Counted from the stretch's first letter, positions 1 to 46,615 are shown. The stretch is DNA of 64,000 bases from Vespula vulgaris (GCF_905475345.1 NC_066591.1:5718501-5782500), one strand, 5' to 3'. The notes: generated by a model from the letters alone, not told the origin. A program made the numbers and translations.

Positions 1-811
1 TCCTTTCGTACAGAAAAAAAAAGAAAAAAAAATTTAATAGACAAACTAAAGAAAAAAAAAAAAGAAAAAAAAAGAAAATTAATGAACAAAGAAAACACGC
101 GTCATCACCTCTCGCCCTTTTGTACTAGAGATCGGAATGATGATAACTACATTTTCGAGCATTCGAGTGAAAATAAGCTGACAATAATTTATTAAAACGT
201 TACCCGTTATAATTTATATCATTTACAACGTATGTTGTATGTATTAACAGTCACTCGATCGTATCATTTGCGGAATTCATACTCGCGAGCATATTTGATC
301 ATTCGTCGATAGCATTCGATATGACAGGTATAGCGAATAGCCTCGATACACTCTTACGTTTACTGACCGCTCCGTAAATGCAAGATTTCTTGAGGCACAC
401 TCATATCTTAATCATGAGCCACGCTAAACGACGTTCGATCGTTCTTCGTTTCTTTTCCGATTATTTCGCTCTCTTTAACACGCGATCGAGTTATGCTTTC
501 CGAGTGAAAGATCTAAGAAGAAAAATTCATGTATCATAAATAAAAGAGCAATGAAAATTCCATTGCTCCCGAGGTTCCTTTTGAAAAAGCGGGAAGTGTG
601 ACAAATGTTCGATCTTTAAATGCCAATGGTTAAGAAAATTTTATAACAATTTTACTACGTATACGCGAGAATGTTAAATGACGAGATTAAGTTCCCTTAT
701 AAGACCTAGTAATGGGTAAACTTTAAAGCGATAGTATAAAGAAGAAGAACAAATAAAAAAAAGAAGATAAAATCTTAAAGAGTAACATCGAATGAAATGA
801 TAAACGCGATA

Positions 812-853
<42 letters not shown>

Positions 854-1066
854 TTCGCTCTCTCTTTCTCTCTCTCTCTCTCTCTTTTTCTCACTGATCC
901 GAAATCACAGACAATATTGTTTTCTTGTTTAAAATCGTACATAACCCACGCGGGCCTGGCACAATACTTATAATCTACACATTATATAAAAAACCTCTTG
1001 CACCTCCGAAGAAATTTCGTTGTAACAAGCACCGAAATATAACGAATATATACACATATATATTTA

Positions 1067-1109
<43 letters not shown>

Positions 1110-2421
1110 TTTTTTTATCGGTGGCTAAGCGCTAAAAACTATAACTTCGCGATTAAAGTGTTCGTTCCATTCTCTCGCGAGCAATCTCTCACTAATTTCT
1201 CGGAGTTTACTACGATTATACAAACGCTGGAAATTTCCGAGACTCGAAGATCGACGTTTATCGTTTATCGATGATTTTATAGATATAAACTTCGATATCG
1301 TTCATAAGATCCGATGCAACAGAAGTTTAACCACCGATACAATCTAAATCACTCGACAAAGTTCAAAAAGTGTCTGAACAAAGAAATGAGAAGTAAGATA
1401 GATGTTAAAAACACAGGCGTATAAGAAAATATAATTTTTGAAAAGTATTCGAAAACGCCTTAATCGTCGCTATAATAATTACATTAATATTTAAATTTAC
1501 GAGAAATATGTCTACCCTGATTACCAATGGGACTTGTGACTTATTTGAGCGAAGAGTGATTTAGTTGTTAAACTACAAATATACTCTCGGTCGTATCGAC
1601 GTTTTCGATAGAGAAATTTGACTTTTAGATGTAGCAAGGTTCATACATCAAACTTATTCTTTCCTGAAGAATATAGCTTACTGAAACGTATCAATATTGA
1701 TCTTACGAAGACTCGTGAGTGTATTCTAACATCCCGACACTGTCTATCAATCCGTACGCAACAGCGTAACTAACAATGGATCGTTTGGTCGTTTCATCTG
1801 AAATATTATTAATGCTCCTCCCGGTTCAACTCTGCTAATTTCATTTTCAATCCGATATAAATCGATCGCCATAAGATCAGAACAAACAATCGTTTAACAT
1901 AGCGAGATAAAGCTCCGACAAAAGACAGGAAAAAGAAGAAACGATATAATTTCTAAACAGGATGTATAAGATAGAATAATTACCGATAATTAGCAGTTTA
2001 CGTAGGAGGAGCTTTAATACGCAGCAAAAAAGAATAAAAACGCATACTGCTGCGTGAATTTTTTTTCGCTCTTACTACCACCAACTATCACCATTACTAC
2101 TACGACTACAGGTACTTCTACAACTAGGACCTTCGACAATTATTATCGCTATCGCTATGCCTTAGAGATATCAGCATAATTCACATTTTCAAATATTCTG
2201 GTAAAAAGAAAAACAATCCTCTTTGTAATCCTTCCCCGGGAAGGCGCAACATTACAAGTCCCCTCGTATTTCTCTCGTGTCGCATACATATGAATATAAA
2301 CTCACAGTACGTTTCGTTCGTTCGTTCGCTCCATTTTAAGCGAACGAATTTATACGTAAAATCACGCACGAGTATCTGAAGTTATCAAGCAATTCCGGCC
2401 AGATTGATAAACATATAAATA
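1..2421. other. Downstream flank / 3' UTR side of the PI3K gene, no gene seen
   Basis: No convincing coding exon was found on either strand. The stretch holds a (CT)n tract at 814-892, a (TA)n tract at 1051-1108, and AT-rich DNA that must include the 3' UTR and poly(A) site of the PI3K regulatory gene. I could not fix its end. Confidence 0.5.
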
Positions 2422-35740
<33,319 letters not shown>

Positions 35741-36645
35741 TAGGACTTCCTTCTATGTACCTTTCGTGTCTAAAAATTTAATTGTCTACCACTACACTGT
35801 CTGAAAACTAAATTATTACAGCCATCGGTATTGTCAAAATAGTCTAAGAAAGTCTAAAGTTTTAAAGAAAATAAGCCTCCACGATCCTTTACCAGATAGA
35901 AATTCTTGTTATATCTCACTATACATATAACAAGAACAGCATTCTTCTTCGCTTCAAATCAAAGCATTACCCAATTTGCAATAGATGCAATCACATTAGG
36001 AAATTATTTTTCCATAGGAAAATATATTAATATCGAATCTTGTGTCAGTCACGTATGGTAAACGAACACATATGATTTTGTTCAACACTATGATCACAAA
36101 ACATAATTTCTTATAGGTTCTACACATCCTCTTCAACGTATTATAACATTTCTTTCCATATAAATGTTTCTTTTACTTTTTTTATCAAATTTATTATCCT
36201 CTTTAATGATTCAAACTTAATTTGATGTTATGTGAAAGATCACTTGTATATGTTTCAACATTTTTCAAGATACCAGCCTTCTATATAATTTATACACGTA
36301 ATTATTTAATTCTTATATTGGTTCAATTTGATTTCGAATGGATCATGTCATTGACACGTTACTATCATTTTGTATTACTTCCAGGTTAAGCTACCTATTT
36401 GCATGTCCATGTGGAATTAGTTTACAAGCAAAAATGCATATCATAGATATTCTCTCTAATTGGTTACAATAACACGATACAACACAGTAACTGTCTATAA
36501 AGAGCACACTAGATCACAAGTTCATCATGCTTTGCATTTTTTCCAACAATATTCGTTGTTCAAGTCCGATATTACATCCCTTCTAGTAACTATCTTGGAA
36601 TGTTTCATATCCAAGATATCTCTTAAGCTTCAAAAATAGCACTAT
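35741..36645 (-). other. Possible 5' UTR exon and intron upstream of the PI3K start
   Basis: AT-rich sequence lies between the acceptor at 36645 and the ATG at 35740. A candidate acceptor GGTACATAG lies 15 bases before the ATG, with others (TTTTTAG, GTTTTCAG) just above it. No protein-like reading was found. Confidence 0.3.
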
Positions 36646-37352
36646 CTGAAACAAGCAAAATACGTAATTTGTGACAAGTATATATCAAAACAGAAGAAAC
36701 AAAATCCTTAACTTTTAAAATAATTGATAAATAAAAACTTGTAAGTTTACAAAAGTTTATGCTGATCTTTTGAATATTTAGAGCACATTATGTAAAAAAA
36801 AAAGCACATTGATGCATTCACAATAGCTTGAACACCACCATCTTTCCTATTTTTAACATTTTTTATTAGTCTCCTAGAGGAAAATGATAATATAACTCAA
36901 CGCATAGAGAAACTAAATCCACTATAATCGAACTAACTAAATATATGATGAAGTGGTAGGCGAACAACGCGGTAATGTTATCATTTTGTTTTCCTGATTG
37001 AAGCATTAAAACGTAAACGTCGAAACAAATTATATTAATCACATGGCGGTCTATTTACACACGCGCAAGTTAAACCGCAAAACACACATTTTTAACGATG
37101 AATTGCAAAACAAAGAATTCCGATGGCTCCTTCAAATTACGAATGACCTTACCGAAAATCGTCTTTCGGGAAAAATTCTCACAGTACAACAACGTTCACT
37201 TTTCGTTTACGAAGAACAGAATAACGAGACTTTTTCCAAGATTGGGTGCTTCTTCAAAAGAGAAGAAAAACGGCGTAACAATCGGTAAAAACGTAAAATG
37301 AAAAGTTGACGTTAGACAATTCCTCATACGGGAAGAACGTCATGCACGTTAC

Positions 37353-37524
37353 CTTTATGATTCGGCACATCAAATAATCTAAATTCTGTGCTAAGTCTAT
37401 CGATATTCGATGGAAAATCTTGAAAAGATCAACGAGTGACAAAGAATTGTTTCATCTGATCGCGACACGACCGAACACGGTTAGGCCAGACAGTACACCA
37501 GATGGCACTACAATCGCTTTTATA
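37353..37524 (-). promoter_or_regulatory. Likely promoter and first 5' UTR exon of the PI3K regulatory gene
   Basis: On the minus strand TATAAAAG lies at 37524-37517, so transcription could start near 37490. The following segment ends at a good donor AAAG|GTAACG (37353). A matching acceptor TTGTTTCAG lies at 36645. These would give untranslated exons upstream of the ATG at 35740. Short upstream ATGs are present. The link to the PI3K exons rests on position and strand, not on a confirmed transcript. Confidence 0.4.
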
Positions 37525-38524
37525 TCATGGACGGCTACCTTCAGGCAATTCTGATTCTCGGCACGTTCGATAGTGACTTTTCGACTATCGAAAAAAGTCG
37601 AGTTTTCAGACACGCCAATGAACGATTAATACAAAAATTTAATAATAATTCAACGTCTTACGAAAGACCAATTGACAATATCTCTTTCCTTTTATAATTC
37701 CGATTTATCAGCAATTTTTATGAATGCTTAAAATCGATTAATAATTCAATAATATTTACCAAAAACAGACAACAAATTATAATATTCTTCGCTAATTGTT
37801 TTTTATTTCTTCTCAGATTTTACTTTTATATTCTTTTTAGTATTGTGAAACTACCTTTAGTAAGCAGTTTAACAAAATTGTGAGTAAAATTCTTCAATTA
37901 TTCGTTCTCAGCTTTGGCTTTTTCTTCAAACAGAACTACTGACTTTCTTATTTTTAATTAGATCTTCATATATTTTTTTCACCGATTGAAGCAAGAGAAT
38001 TTTTTCGGATTACGATTATAATGCTTTTTAATAGAGACCTCTTTTATACTGTTCTCTCAAATTTCTTCTGCTGATAGCATTCTTCTGATTCCCGCCAGTT
38101 CTGGATAAGTACGTACATTTTATTAGAATGAAGTTGGTCGCGTAAGATTAAAATCTAGAGTTATCGCAATAATTTCCCTAAACTTATAAGTAGTTATATG
38201 TACATCGAAAGTGAATGAATTAACGATTGGTCGCTGATGTAAAATTTTATCTCGCATATAGTCAACTGTTGATTAGACATATTCATCCAAAGGGAAACAA
38301 CCTACTTACGAGTTTTGCCTAAATGATGATTAGAAAAATTTTAATAGATTGCGCTAATGAAAAAAATGGGATATCGTCTATCGGTAAACTTTTTAAAAAG
38401 AAGTATCGGTCAATCGTTAGACAGTCAGAAAATATTGCGACTGATTCCGTGACAGCAGCACTTGACAAGTTGCTCGATTGGGGATTAGGAGGGAGAAGGG
38501 AACGGAAGGTTGAAGTTTAGTAGC
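37525..38524. other. Intergenic region between divergent genes
   Basis: About 1 kb of AT-rich DNA separates the putative PI3K start site (minus) from the first exon of the plus-strand gene. A short open frame at 38323-38520 has no recognisable features. Confidence 0.4.
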
Positions 38525-38594
38525 CCGCCATGTTTTTCACCAAGTGGGGTGTGTAGAAGAGGCCGGGGTGAAAATCATCTCTCGAGGCATGCAG
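38525..38594 (+). other. Likely first 5' UTR exon of the uncharacterised plus-strand gene
   Basis: A GC-richer block ends in GCAG|GTATGT, a good donor. It contains a short ATG frame (nine codons including the stop). The next clear acceptor in the same direction is TTTTTCATAG at 39743. Confidence 0.4.
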
Positions 38595-39743
38595 GTATGT
38601 TAAAGATTATTGAATTTTCTTTATTATTTAAAGATTAGAAAGTATTAAGTTCGCGATAAACAATGTTTCTAAGCGTTACGTGTTGCTATTTATTTTATTT
38701 CGTAACGTCATACACACCGAGCTCCGTTCTTGGCGGACCTATGACTCAGGGGAAATGCATAGCGCAATCGGCAAGGTTATTTGCATTACCCGACCAATGT
38801 CTCTGCCAACAATATGTACATGTATATATTAGACCATTATTTGCTTAAATTCAGATTCTAAATATCGGTCCAGCATTGCCAGGAACATCATTTTAGGGGT
38901 ACCACTACTTATTACTACAAATCTCGTTATCTATTTCGTGTTCTTCCGACCTGTCTATGCGTTTCAACGGCGGATATCTTCAAAATTTGTAACTATATCA
39001 TGTGTACGTTTCTAATGTTCGCAATTCGTAAGAATAATATATAGACCTTGTTTCAACATAAATTAACTAAAAAGTGGTATAGGATTATTGTAAATTGTGA
39101 AAAACTTCATGATTAAGCACAGAAACTAGAAAATTATATGGTTTTACTAATATTATATATAATCATGTAAAGGATGTTTAAATAATTGTTGTATGTAGGA
39201 TTATGAGGTATTTTGTGTGTTTCTTGATTTTGAAATTGACTTTGTTGTTGGTAAATTTATGATGTAAATTTGTGATTTGTGTTAAAGTGATAAGATTTAG
39301 TGATAAACATTAAACTGTGTCAATCATAAATCAAGTTTAAATTTCAGTGTCAAAATGGGAAGGAGACTATACTTGTTATCCTTCGCTAAGACCTGCCAGC
39401 CTCGCCTTATCAAGATATCCACCACCTATGTACAAGAACCTAATAACATTTAATCAACATAACTAAGACTAAAAGGAACATTCTTACTAATTGCGAAGAA
39501 GAAACTTGTAACTGAATTCGTAAAATTAAAAGTAAGAAGAAAAAAGAAAACAAATATACAGTAAACTTGATAGTCACAAGGTGGTGGATTAAATAGAATT
39601 GAAACATTAAAGGACAATAATATTAAACTGTAATATTGCACTGTAAATAAGTAAGTCACATTTGTATAAAATTTATATTATATCTTTCATACCACATCTA
39701 TTATATCTTTTATAGTAAATAATTATCTTGAATTATTTTTCAT
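38595..39743 (+). other. Putative 5' UTR intron
   Basis: AT-rich sequence. One 32-codon frame (39355-39453), preceded by an ATTTCAG acceptor, starts with a basic-hydrophobic stretch (MGRRLYLLSF) and could belong to an alternative exon; support is weak. Confidence 0.3.
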
Positions 39744-39753
39744 AGGAAAGAAG

Positions 39754-39825
39754 ATGATCACCCTGGTGGCAGTGGAGTTTGTGAGAGTTCCTGAGCCTAG
39801 GTGGAAATTTATTAAGAGGGAATGA
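39754..39825 (+). promoter_or_regulatory. Upstream ORF overlapping the main start codon (ATGA)
   Basis: In the same exon as the main ATG a 23-codon frame starts at 39754 (MITLVAVEF) and stops with TGA at 39823-39825. That stop overlaps the main ATG at 39822 as ATGA. Such an overlap fits termination-reinitiation control of the downstream protein. Confidence 0.6.
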
Positions 39826-42346
39826 GGAATCCGGCATTGCATTTGGTCGGGATAGCGGCGTCCCCTGGAGGAGACGAGGTCTTTGGTACAAGGGCCGAGG
39901 AGGAGTTGCGCCAGTGGCTTGAGACACGCTTGGACGCATTGGGGATTGACCCGGTTGCGTACTCGCGTTTTGTGCTCAGCCTATTGCGCCGCCCCGACTC
40001 GGCCCTAAGTCCTCCAGAAGAGGCAGTAAGCGTTAATAAAAGTACAGGACGTCGCATTCGTCCCCGGCCTAAAGCAAAACTGCCACCTCAAGGAGAGAGG
40101 GAGCAAAGACGAGCTGTTGTGCAATGTCTTAAAAGTGCTGCCGACAACGTAAGAAAAATTCAATTCCTTTTTAGTATCGTGCCATTTAAGTAACATGAAA
40201 GAATGTACTTATTCAAAGAATGGTTATTGATATCTAGAAATGTGGAGTGGAAACGTTAGTTGATGAACTGTGCACAAAATTAAGAGATTTGGAAGGAGGA
40301 GGTTCACACGATGAAAAAGAAGAATCCAAAAAGTTAGATAGCGAATCTAAAACAAACCTGGAAGTTCTTACTCCACGCGATAGGGCTCTCAGATACTACG
40401 CAGCATTTCCTGCCTTACAACCTACAAGCCTCAAAAAATTTTCTCAAAGAAAGGATAAGACCTTTGGGAACAATAACAATAATAACAACACAGACAGTAG
40501 TATCAATTATAACAATAATAAGAACAACAGTAAGACTCGCAATAAGAAAACAAAAATGCCAATTGTACGTGCACTACGTATTTTCATTTATTTTATTAAT
40601 CTTTCCATCTTCATATTTATGTTAACAACAAAATATTTTTTTCAGACTATTGAGACTCAAAGAAGAGAAGATAAAGAGAGCTTTGGATTCGCTAAATCTA
40701 TGGAAAGAGAAAGAGAGAAGGAACGTGAACTAGAATTAGATCAATTGAGATTAGCACAGTTGCAAGCAAAATTTGACGAAAGTTTAGAAGCACTTTGGGA
40801 TTCAGGACCTGGCAATGCACAAGATACAGCTTCTATCTGGGCAGCACCTACTCTTTCTATTCCTTCTGGACCCCTTTGGCCCACGGATACTACAGATACA
40901 ACTTTTACTTTATCTACTACAGATAATGGTTATGCTACTGATACACCATATCAGGAATGTATTGTTGACGACTCACCGCTTATTCCATGGGATATCGATT
41001 TAATCAGCATTGAAGATTATGCAGAGGAGTGTGGTAACAAGAATAAATCAGGTTAGATATTGTAAAAGATACAACTTAAAGTCCTTGGAGCATTTAGCGA
41101 AATTACTTCAAAGATATACTTATTTTTACACATGATTGTAGAAGGTAACGTAAACTGGTCAGATACGGTTATGGATGGACCTTGGTGTTGGAAAGGACTT
41201 GGCAGTAATTTGGCTACTTTGGGGCATAGTCCTCAAACAGGTAGCTGCTTCTTTCCAGTTGCACCACGTAAGACTCCCATTGGAACACGCAAAGAATCTC
41301 GTTCAAATCTGAAGGTACATAGCCTTCCTGAACCGGACGAGGATTTACTCACTTCAGCTAGGACACATTTTCGTCCTATAAAAGACGATGGTAATTGGGC
41401 CGATGGGACTACTTTTCCAGTAAATAATGCTTTAGAACGGGTTGCATATAGGAGATCTGAGTCAGGAAATTTGTTGTACCTACCTGGTGGAGAGAGCCCT
41501 TACATGGAATATCGGGAAAGTAACTCGCCGATTCCTTCTGCATCTTCGAATTTAACGTTAAAATTCCGGGTGCGTCAATGCGACAAATGCGTTCAAACCG
41601 AGCCCATTCGGTCTCCGATAAAACGCCGAATTCTCTCCGAACAGGATCATTTTCACTATTCTCCGGTCGAATCTGAAGAAACCATTGCTCATGAACAAGA
41701 AAAGATAGAAAAAGATTACTTTTCTTTGAGTCAGCTGGGCTGGGTACAAAATAATGTACCTCTGCACAACGATCGTAAAAGGTAATAAGATTTTCAAAAA
41801 TTATAATATAGACATTTGTGCATATATTTTTTTTATTTTTTATTATTTATTTTAAGTTTAGTAAACACAAAAAATATTTCTCCATCATATATGTTGTATC
41901 TGCGAATATTACAACGATTTCAAATTAATATTTAAGAAGCTTGAATATATAACATATACAACCCTTTTTGTAATTTTTTTTCTGCTTTATCTGTGTTCGT
42001 TTATACCTTTATTCAATTAGCCCTCCCTTCTCTGTACAGTCTAATAAGAGGTAGGTAATATAAAACAAGTTATGAAACTGCAATAGATCACACATAGATT
42101 GTTATTCTGACAAGGTATATTTTCTTTGTTTTTTTTTTTTTGTATCAGAAAAGAGAGAGGCTCAACTGAATATGGTATATGTAATTAATGAAATTAGTAA
42201 TCCAATTGTATTCACCCTTGCAATATATACGTAGATATGCTACTTTTACTGATTGAAATCTGATAACACATATTTTTTCTGGTAGAAGGCACAGTAGCAG
42301 CTTTGGATGCCAGCCACTGACGATTTTACGTCCTTTGACCTTGTGA
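39822..42346 (+). CDS. Conserved-looking uncharacterised protein, 567 or 586 aa
   Basis: Exons 39822-40148, 40238-40564, 40646-41051, 41142-41781 and 42286-42346 join in phase. An in-frame TAA upstream supports the ATG. The N-terminus (LRQWLETRLDALGIDPVAYS, then FVLSLL) resembles the small helical domain at the start of CCDC43-type proteins. It is followed by VETLVDELCTKLRDLE, an Asn-rich stretch, a charged coiled coil (EREREKERELELDQLRLAQL), an acidic segment (ECIVDDSPLIPWDIDLI) and a Trp-rich part (DTVMDGPWCWKGLG). If the last intron is not removed, translation stops at TAA 41783-41785 (567 aa); if spliced, 19 more residues follow (586 aa). I do not recognise the family beyond the weak N-terminal likeness; no enzymatic motif is seen. 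Confidence 0.75.
40565..40645 (+). other. 81-nt in-frame, stop-free intron (possible exitron)
   Basis: The segment has a GTACGT donor and a TTTTTTTCAG acceptor, yet is exactly 27 codons with no stop. If kept, it adds a very hydrophobic stretch (IFIYFINLSIFIFML) that could span a membrane. Confidence 0.5.
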
Positions 42347-43400
42347 ACTGGATAATAGAAGCTGCTAATATGTTATGTGACCGGAGACTTCAGATTTAGA
42401 TATACTTTTTTCAAGATGAAGACAAAAAAAGTGTGAGACAATGGATCCTCTTGGCATGTGGAATTTGTTATGCATGTATCCAAGAAGGCACGATTAATCC
42501 CATTGTCGTTTGTATGGATCAGCTAATTGAAAGAAGTGTTAAACGAAAGAGAATGGCAAAATGAATATTAAATGTTCATTTAGATAATTATTATTAACCC
42601 TTTGACGAATAAAAAGAAAAGGAACAAAACAAAAAAAAGCGTATATCTTACACCGCGTTTGACGATGATAAAAAGAGATGTAGCGATTTTCAAGTTTTCA
42701 TTTGTAGCTTGTCAATCATTTTATGTGAATTTTGAATGAAAATTAGCTTCTTGATTTTGATAGCCACTTTAGCAAACAGTTTTATTTCTCACCCACTATG
42801 CAGCTCTTGTGTGTTTATTCGATATGTATAAGAAGGTAGATGTGTTAAAAATTGAAAATCTGAAAGAAATTACAAAAAGAAAAAGAAAGAAAAACAAAAA
42901 ACAGTGGAGTACTTATACAAATACTGCACAACATCAAAACTGGGTATAAAAGCATAAAAGTGCTGTTCTATTTTCTTGTTGTTTTCCATAATTATTAATG
43001 AATTATCTTAATGGTATTTTCCCTAATTATAATTTAACTCCTCCGAAGATTAATCTCCTTATGCTCCAAACGTCCCCTTATCCTACGCTTTTCCTGTACT
43101 CCCTACAAAGAAATTGGATATCAAAGAATGTACATGTACGAAAGTGTAATACGAAAATATGCATACATCATTGAATGTATGCAAACAATGCAAGAAATGT
43201 TATTGAAGAATGATTATACTGTTGTGCAAAAAGCGACGAAGGTAACATGGAAGAAAGATGTGTAACTTATGAACGATGTCGTGTAAAGAATGTGATTTGA
43301 GAGGAACTATGCAACGAGAGAAAGAAGAATATGTATTCTCCATGCGAAATAATGTACGCAAAGGGAGTAACCAAATAAAAGCATTGCAAAGCTCAGAAAT
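42347..43400 (+). other. 3' UTR of the uncharacterised gene
   Basis: AT-rich, no coding signal. A consensus AATAAA at 43374-43379 is a likely poly(A) signal, about 1 kb after the last stop. Confidence 0.5.
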
Positions 43401-43494
43401 TAATTTATTTAACCTTCCTTAAATATTCGACGATAAATTAAAATAAAAAAAAAATTATTACGTGTCCAATTTGTTGCCGTAGGAAAACAGTAAG

Positions 43495-43520
43495 TGCGCA
43501 TGCGTAATTAGAAGCACGTG
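43495..43520 (+). promoter_or_regulatory. Candidate NRF-1/Erect-wing site and E-box before TAF1C
   Basis: TGCGCATGCGTA at 43495-43506 is close to the palindromic NRF-1/EWG consensus, and CACGTG lies at 43515-43520. Both sit about 200 bases before the TAF1C start codon, where a promoter is expected. Such sites often serve housekeeping and growth genes. Confidence 0.45.
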
Positions 43521-43723
43521 TTATTTGTACAAAGTAAAACTTTCAATCAAAGATTGAATAATTTAAAGTAAAGAATGAAGAAGAAATTATTTATTCACTA
43601 TTTAAAATTAATTGAAAAAGTCAGAATATTACTAATATAAATAGAATATTTGTTCCTATGGAATATAATTCGGATAAAACGAACGTAATTACAAGTATAT
43701 AACCAAAAAACTTTGTAAACACA

Positions 43724-46615
43724 ATGGCTGAAAAAAGTGATTTGATCTCCAAAACATTCCAACGTGCTGAAAAACATTTACAAGAAAGATTAAGAACAGG
43801 ATATTTACAAAAATATGATCATCATGTGGTACCAGGATATAATTTAAATATATCATTTTCTACAGATGATCACGATTTGAATAACATAAAGCAACTATAT
43901 CAAAAATTTCCTTATGAATGTGATTTACCAAAACCATTACTACCTCCTGTTAAATTACCACGTACTGGTAACGTAAAAATAAAATATATATTAAATTCTA
44001 CATATATTTTGTTAGAATTGTTATAATTTTGTCTTTTAAATATAGTATTGCACGAAGAAGATCCTGTTCTGGAATCTGTTACAGTCAAATCCTATATGAA
44101 AGATGATATAAATAGAATTTTAGATTATTATGAAAAACATAAAAAAGGTATATACAACATTTACATTATGTTTACATAATTAATATATCGAATTTAAATA
44201 TTTATATATCAATATTTTATAGATCTTGGAACAGTTCATAAAAAAGGAATAAAATGGTCTAAAAATAATGATAAAGTAACCACTGTATTACCTAAGTATG
44301 CTGCAGAAATAGCAGAACTTGTTGAATTAGATCCTGATCCTTATTTAAAAGGGGTAAATATTATTCATAAGTATATTAAATTATTATTTTAAATTATATA
44401 TCAAAAATTTATATTGTTCTGTATTATAATAGAATTACAACTGGTACTATACTGGAGGAAGTTTGACTAATGTTACATATGGTGGTCAAACTATTTTGAT
44501 CTATCCTTATGTAGGAGAGTTAGGTATAACTTCCGCAAAATACTTTTACAACATATATAAAACTTGATTTTTTATTTCAAGTATATGTAAATGCTTTCAG
44601 TTGCTTCTCCATTAATGCCTATGGAAAATGCATTATGGAAACCAATACTACAAAAGTCAGACAAACTTAATCTTGATGGTACATTATATGAGCTGAGGCC
44701 CTATGTTATTGGTGATCATTGTATGCAAAATTAATTTAAGTGTTATAATAATTTATAATATAAAAGTTAAATTTACTATTAAAGTCTGCATTAAAAGTTT
44801 TTTTTTCTTTCAGGTATAATTTTAGGTAGATACAAAAATCATTGTATATTGTATAAACTTTTTATGTGCGAAAATAAAGTAAAATTAATTGAATTCGGTA
44901 AACAAACTTCCACATTACCATATGTTAGTGGAGAAGTATGTGCGTTTAATCAAGATTATTTTTCTACAGTAGATGTAAATCGCACAGTATCATTATGGAA
45001 TGTCAACAGAAAGTAAATATATATGTAAATATAAATAATATATAAACTATTAAAATATTATTTTTTTATATATATATTTTTTTACAGGAAATGCATTACA
45101 AGTCATAAAATACTTAATTCTAAAGTCTTGGATGATAATTGGGGAAGTATTAAATATCAATTATTAGATCCACATGTATTAATATTTACTGATAGATGCT
45201 GTCTTCATCATCTTGATACTAGGGTAATTTTAATAAATATTTTTTTAATGAATTTATATATTTTTCACTTTAGAATTGTTAATTTAAATTTATGCATATA
45301 TTAAGAATTTTATAATAGTATGCATTATTGTAGATGCCTTTTCGTCTACCATCATTATCACTTTGTCCAAAGCAGTATTTGGAACAATGTGAAAATTTGT
45401 CAGTGGAAAAAGATAGCAGACATAGCTCGTGCAGATACGTAGGGACGAATCACAATCTTTTATTATGCGATAATCGTTTCCCAAAAGAATGCGTAAGACA
45501 GAAGTGGACACATCAATTCAGAAGTATTCCTCTTTTACTTCCCACTATAAATCGGTTAGTACTAAAATAAAAATTATGTTGTAACGACTTAACAATTATT
45601 AAGTTTAAAATTGCAGAAATGAAGAGGAAATTCTTGTTTTATCAAGCTCATTAGCTGGAGAAAGTTCAGTGATTTTGAACACATGGACTTATGAGAGTTC
45701 TCATTCTTATAATTTACCAATAACTCTACCGAGTATAATGGAAACATTGAATGAAGCGCAATTGCAAGGCTTATGTTTAGATCCATATTTGAAAAATAGA
45801 CTGGAGCTATGTAATGCTGGTTCCACATTATTAACTAACCAGAAAGGAGATGTATTCTTCTTTGTACAAACATCTATAGGTATGAACAAAAAATTTTTAC
45901 AAACAATATTGTTTCGATTTTGAAATTTGAATTTTGTTTTAATACTGTATTAAAATCACTTGCAGGCGATGTTTTTTATCAATGTATTACTCACGAAGAT
46001 ATACTTGACAAAAATTTTGAAATAAAAGAAAAAACAGTTTCTGCATTAAATGCTTGGGAACATGCATTAATGACACAAGATGATTCAATTGCACCTCTCT
46101 CTATGTCAAGTAAATGTAATATGAAACATGTATATAAAAGTAAGAAAATAAATTATCTTTTATCACAATCCAATCAGTGAGTATATATATTTAAACTTTA
46201 TTGAATTTTAGGTTTTACAAACAAGCAACTACAATTAGATAGACATGAAGAAATAGATGATACTCTTGACCAAAATTGGAGAAAATCTATTGAAGAATTA
46301 GGCTCATATGAAGACATTTTAGCACCAGAACTTTTAGCAGTATGGGGAATATCTGAGCAGGTTTCAATTTCGTTGTCAGCAACTCCTCATCAAAAAGTTT
46401 TAAATTGGTTAGAAACAACTAATGATAAAGCTGATTCGCTTCCCTCACAAGAAGATATGGAATATATGGATACACCAGTAAGTACACAGGAGTTGATAAG
46501 TGTATCTCAAGATCCAGATAAAAGAAATTTAAATGATAATGATAATCTAGAAGAATTATTTTTGCCTAGAGTTAAAACAAAATCAATCAAAAGAACAAAA
46601 AAGACTGCAAAGTAA
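43724..46615 (+). CDS. TAF1C: TAF1C: TBP-associated factor of RNA polymerase I (SL1 complex), subunit C
   Basis: Eleven exons join in phase: 43724-43967, 44046-44147, 44223-44353, 44433-44523, 44601-44720, 44814-45012, 45088-45223, 45334-45554, 45617-45879, 45966-46139 and 46212-46615, giving 694 residues. The order of short motifs follows vertebrate TAF1C: INRILDYYEKH, AAEIAELVELD, YYTGGSLTNVTYGGQ then ILIYPY, NHCILYKLF, NWGSIKYQLLDPHVLIFTDR, LDPYLKNRLELC and SIGDVFYQCI. The middle part is predicted to be beta-propeller-like. The tail is basic (KSIKRTKKTAK), suiting a nucleolar protein. In the family TAF1C is part of SL1, which recruits Pol I to rDNA promoters. The protein is shorter than the human form, which is common for insect members. 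Confidence 0.85.

Noticed and set aside
37043..37301. Open frames on the plus strand starting ATGGCGG
   Set aside because: No family features. They overlap the putative minus-strand 5' UTR intron of the PI3K gene.
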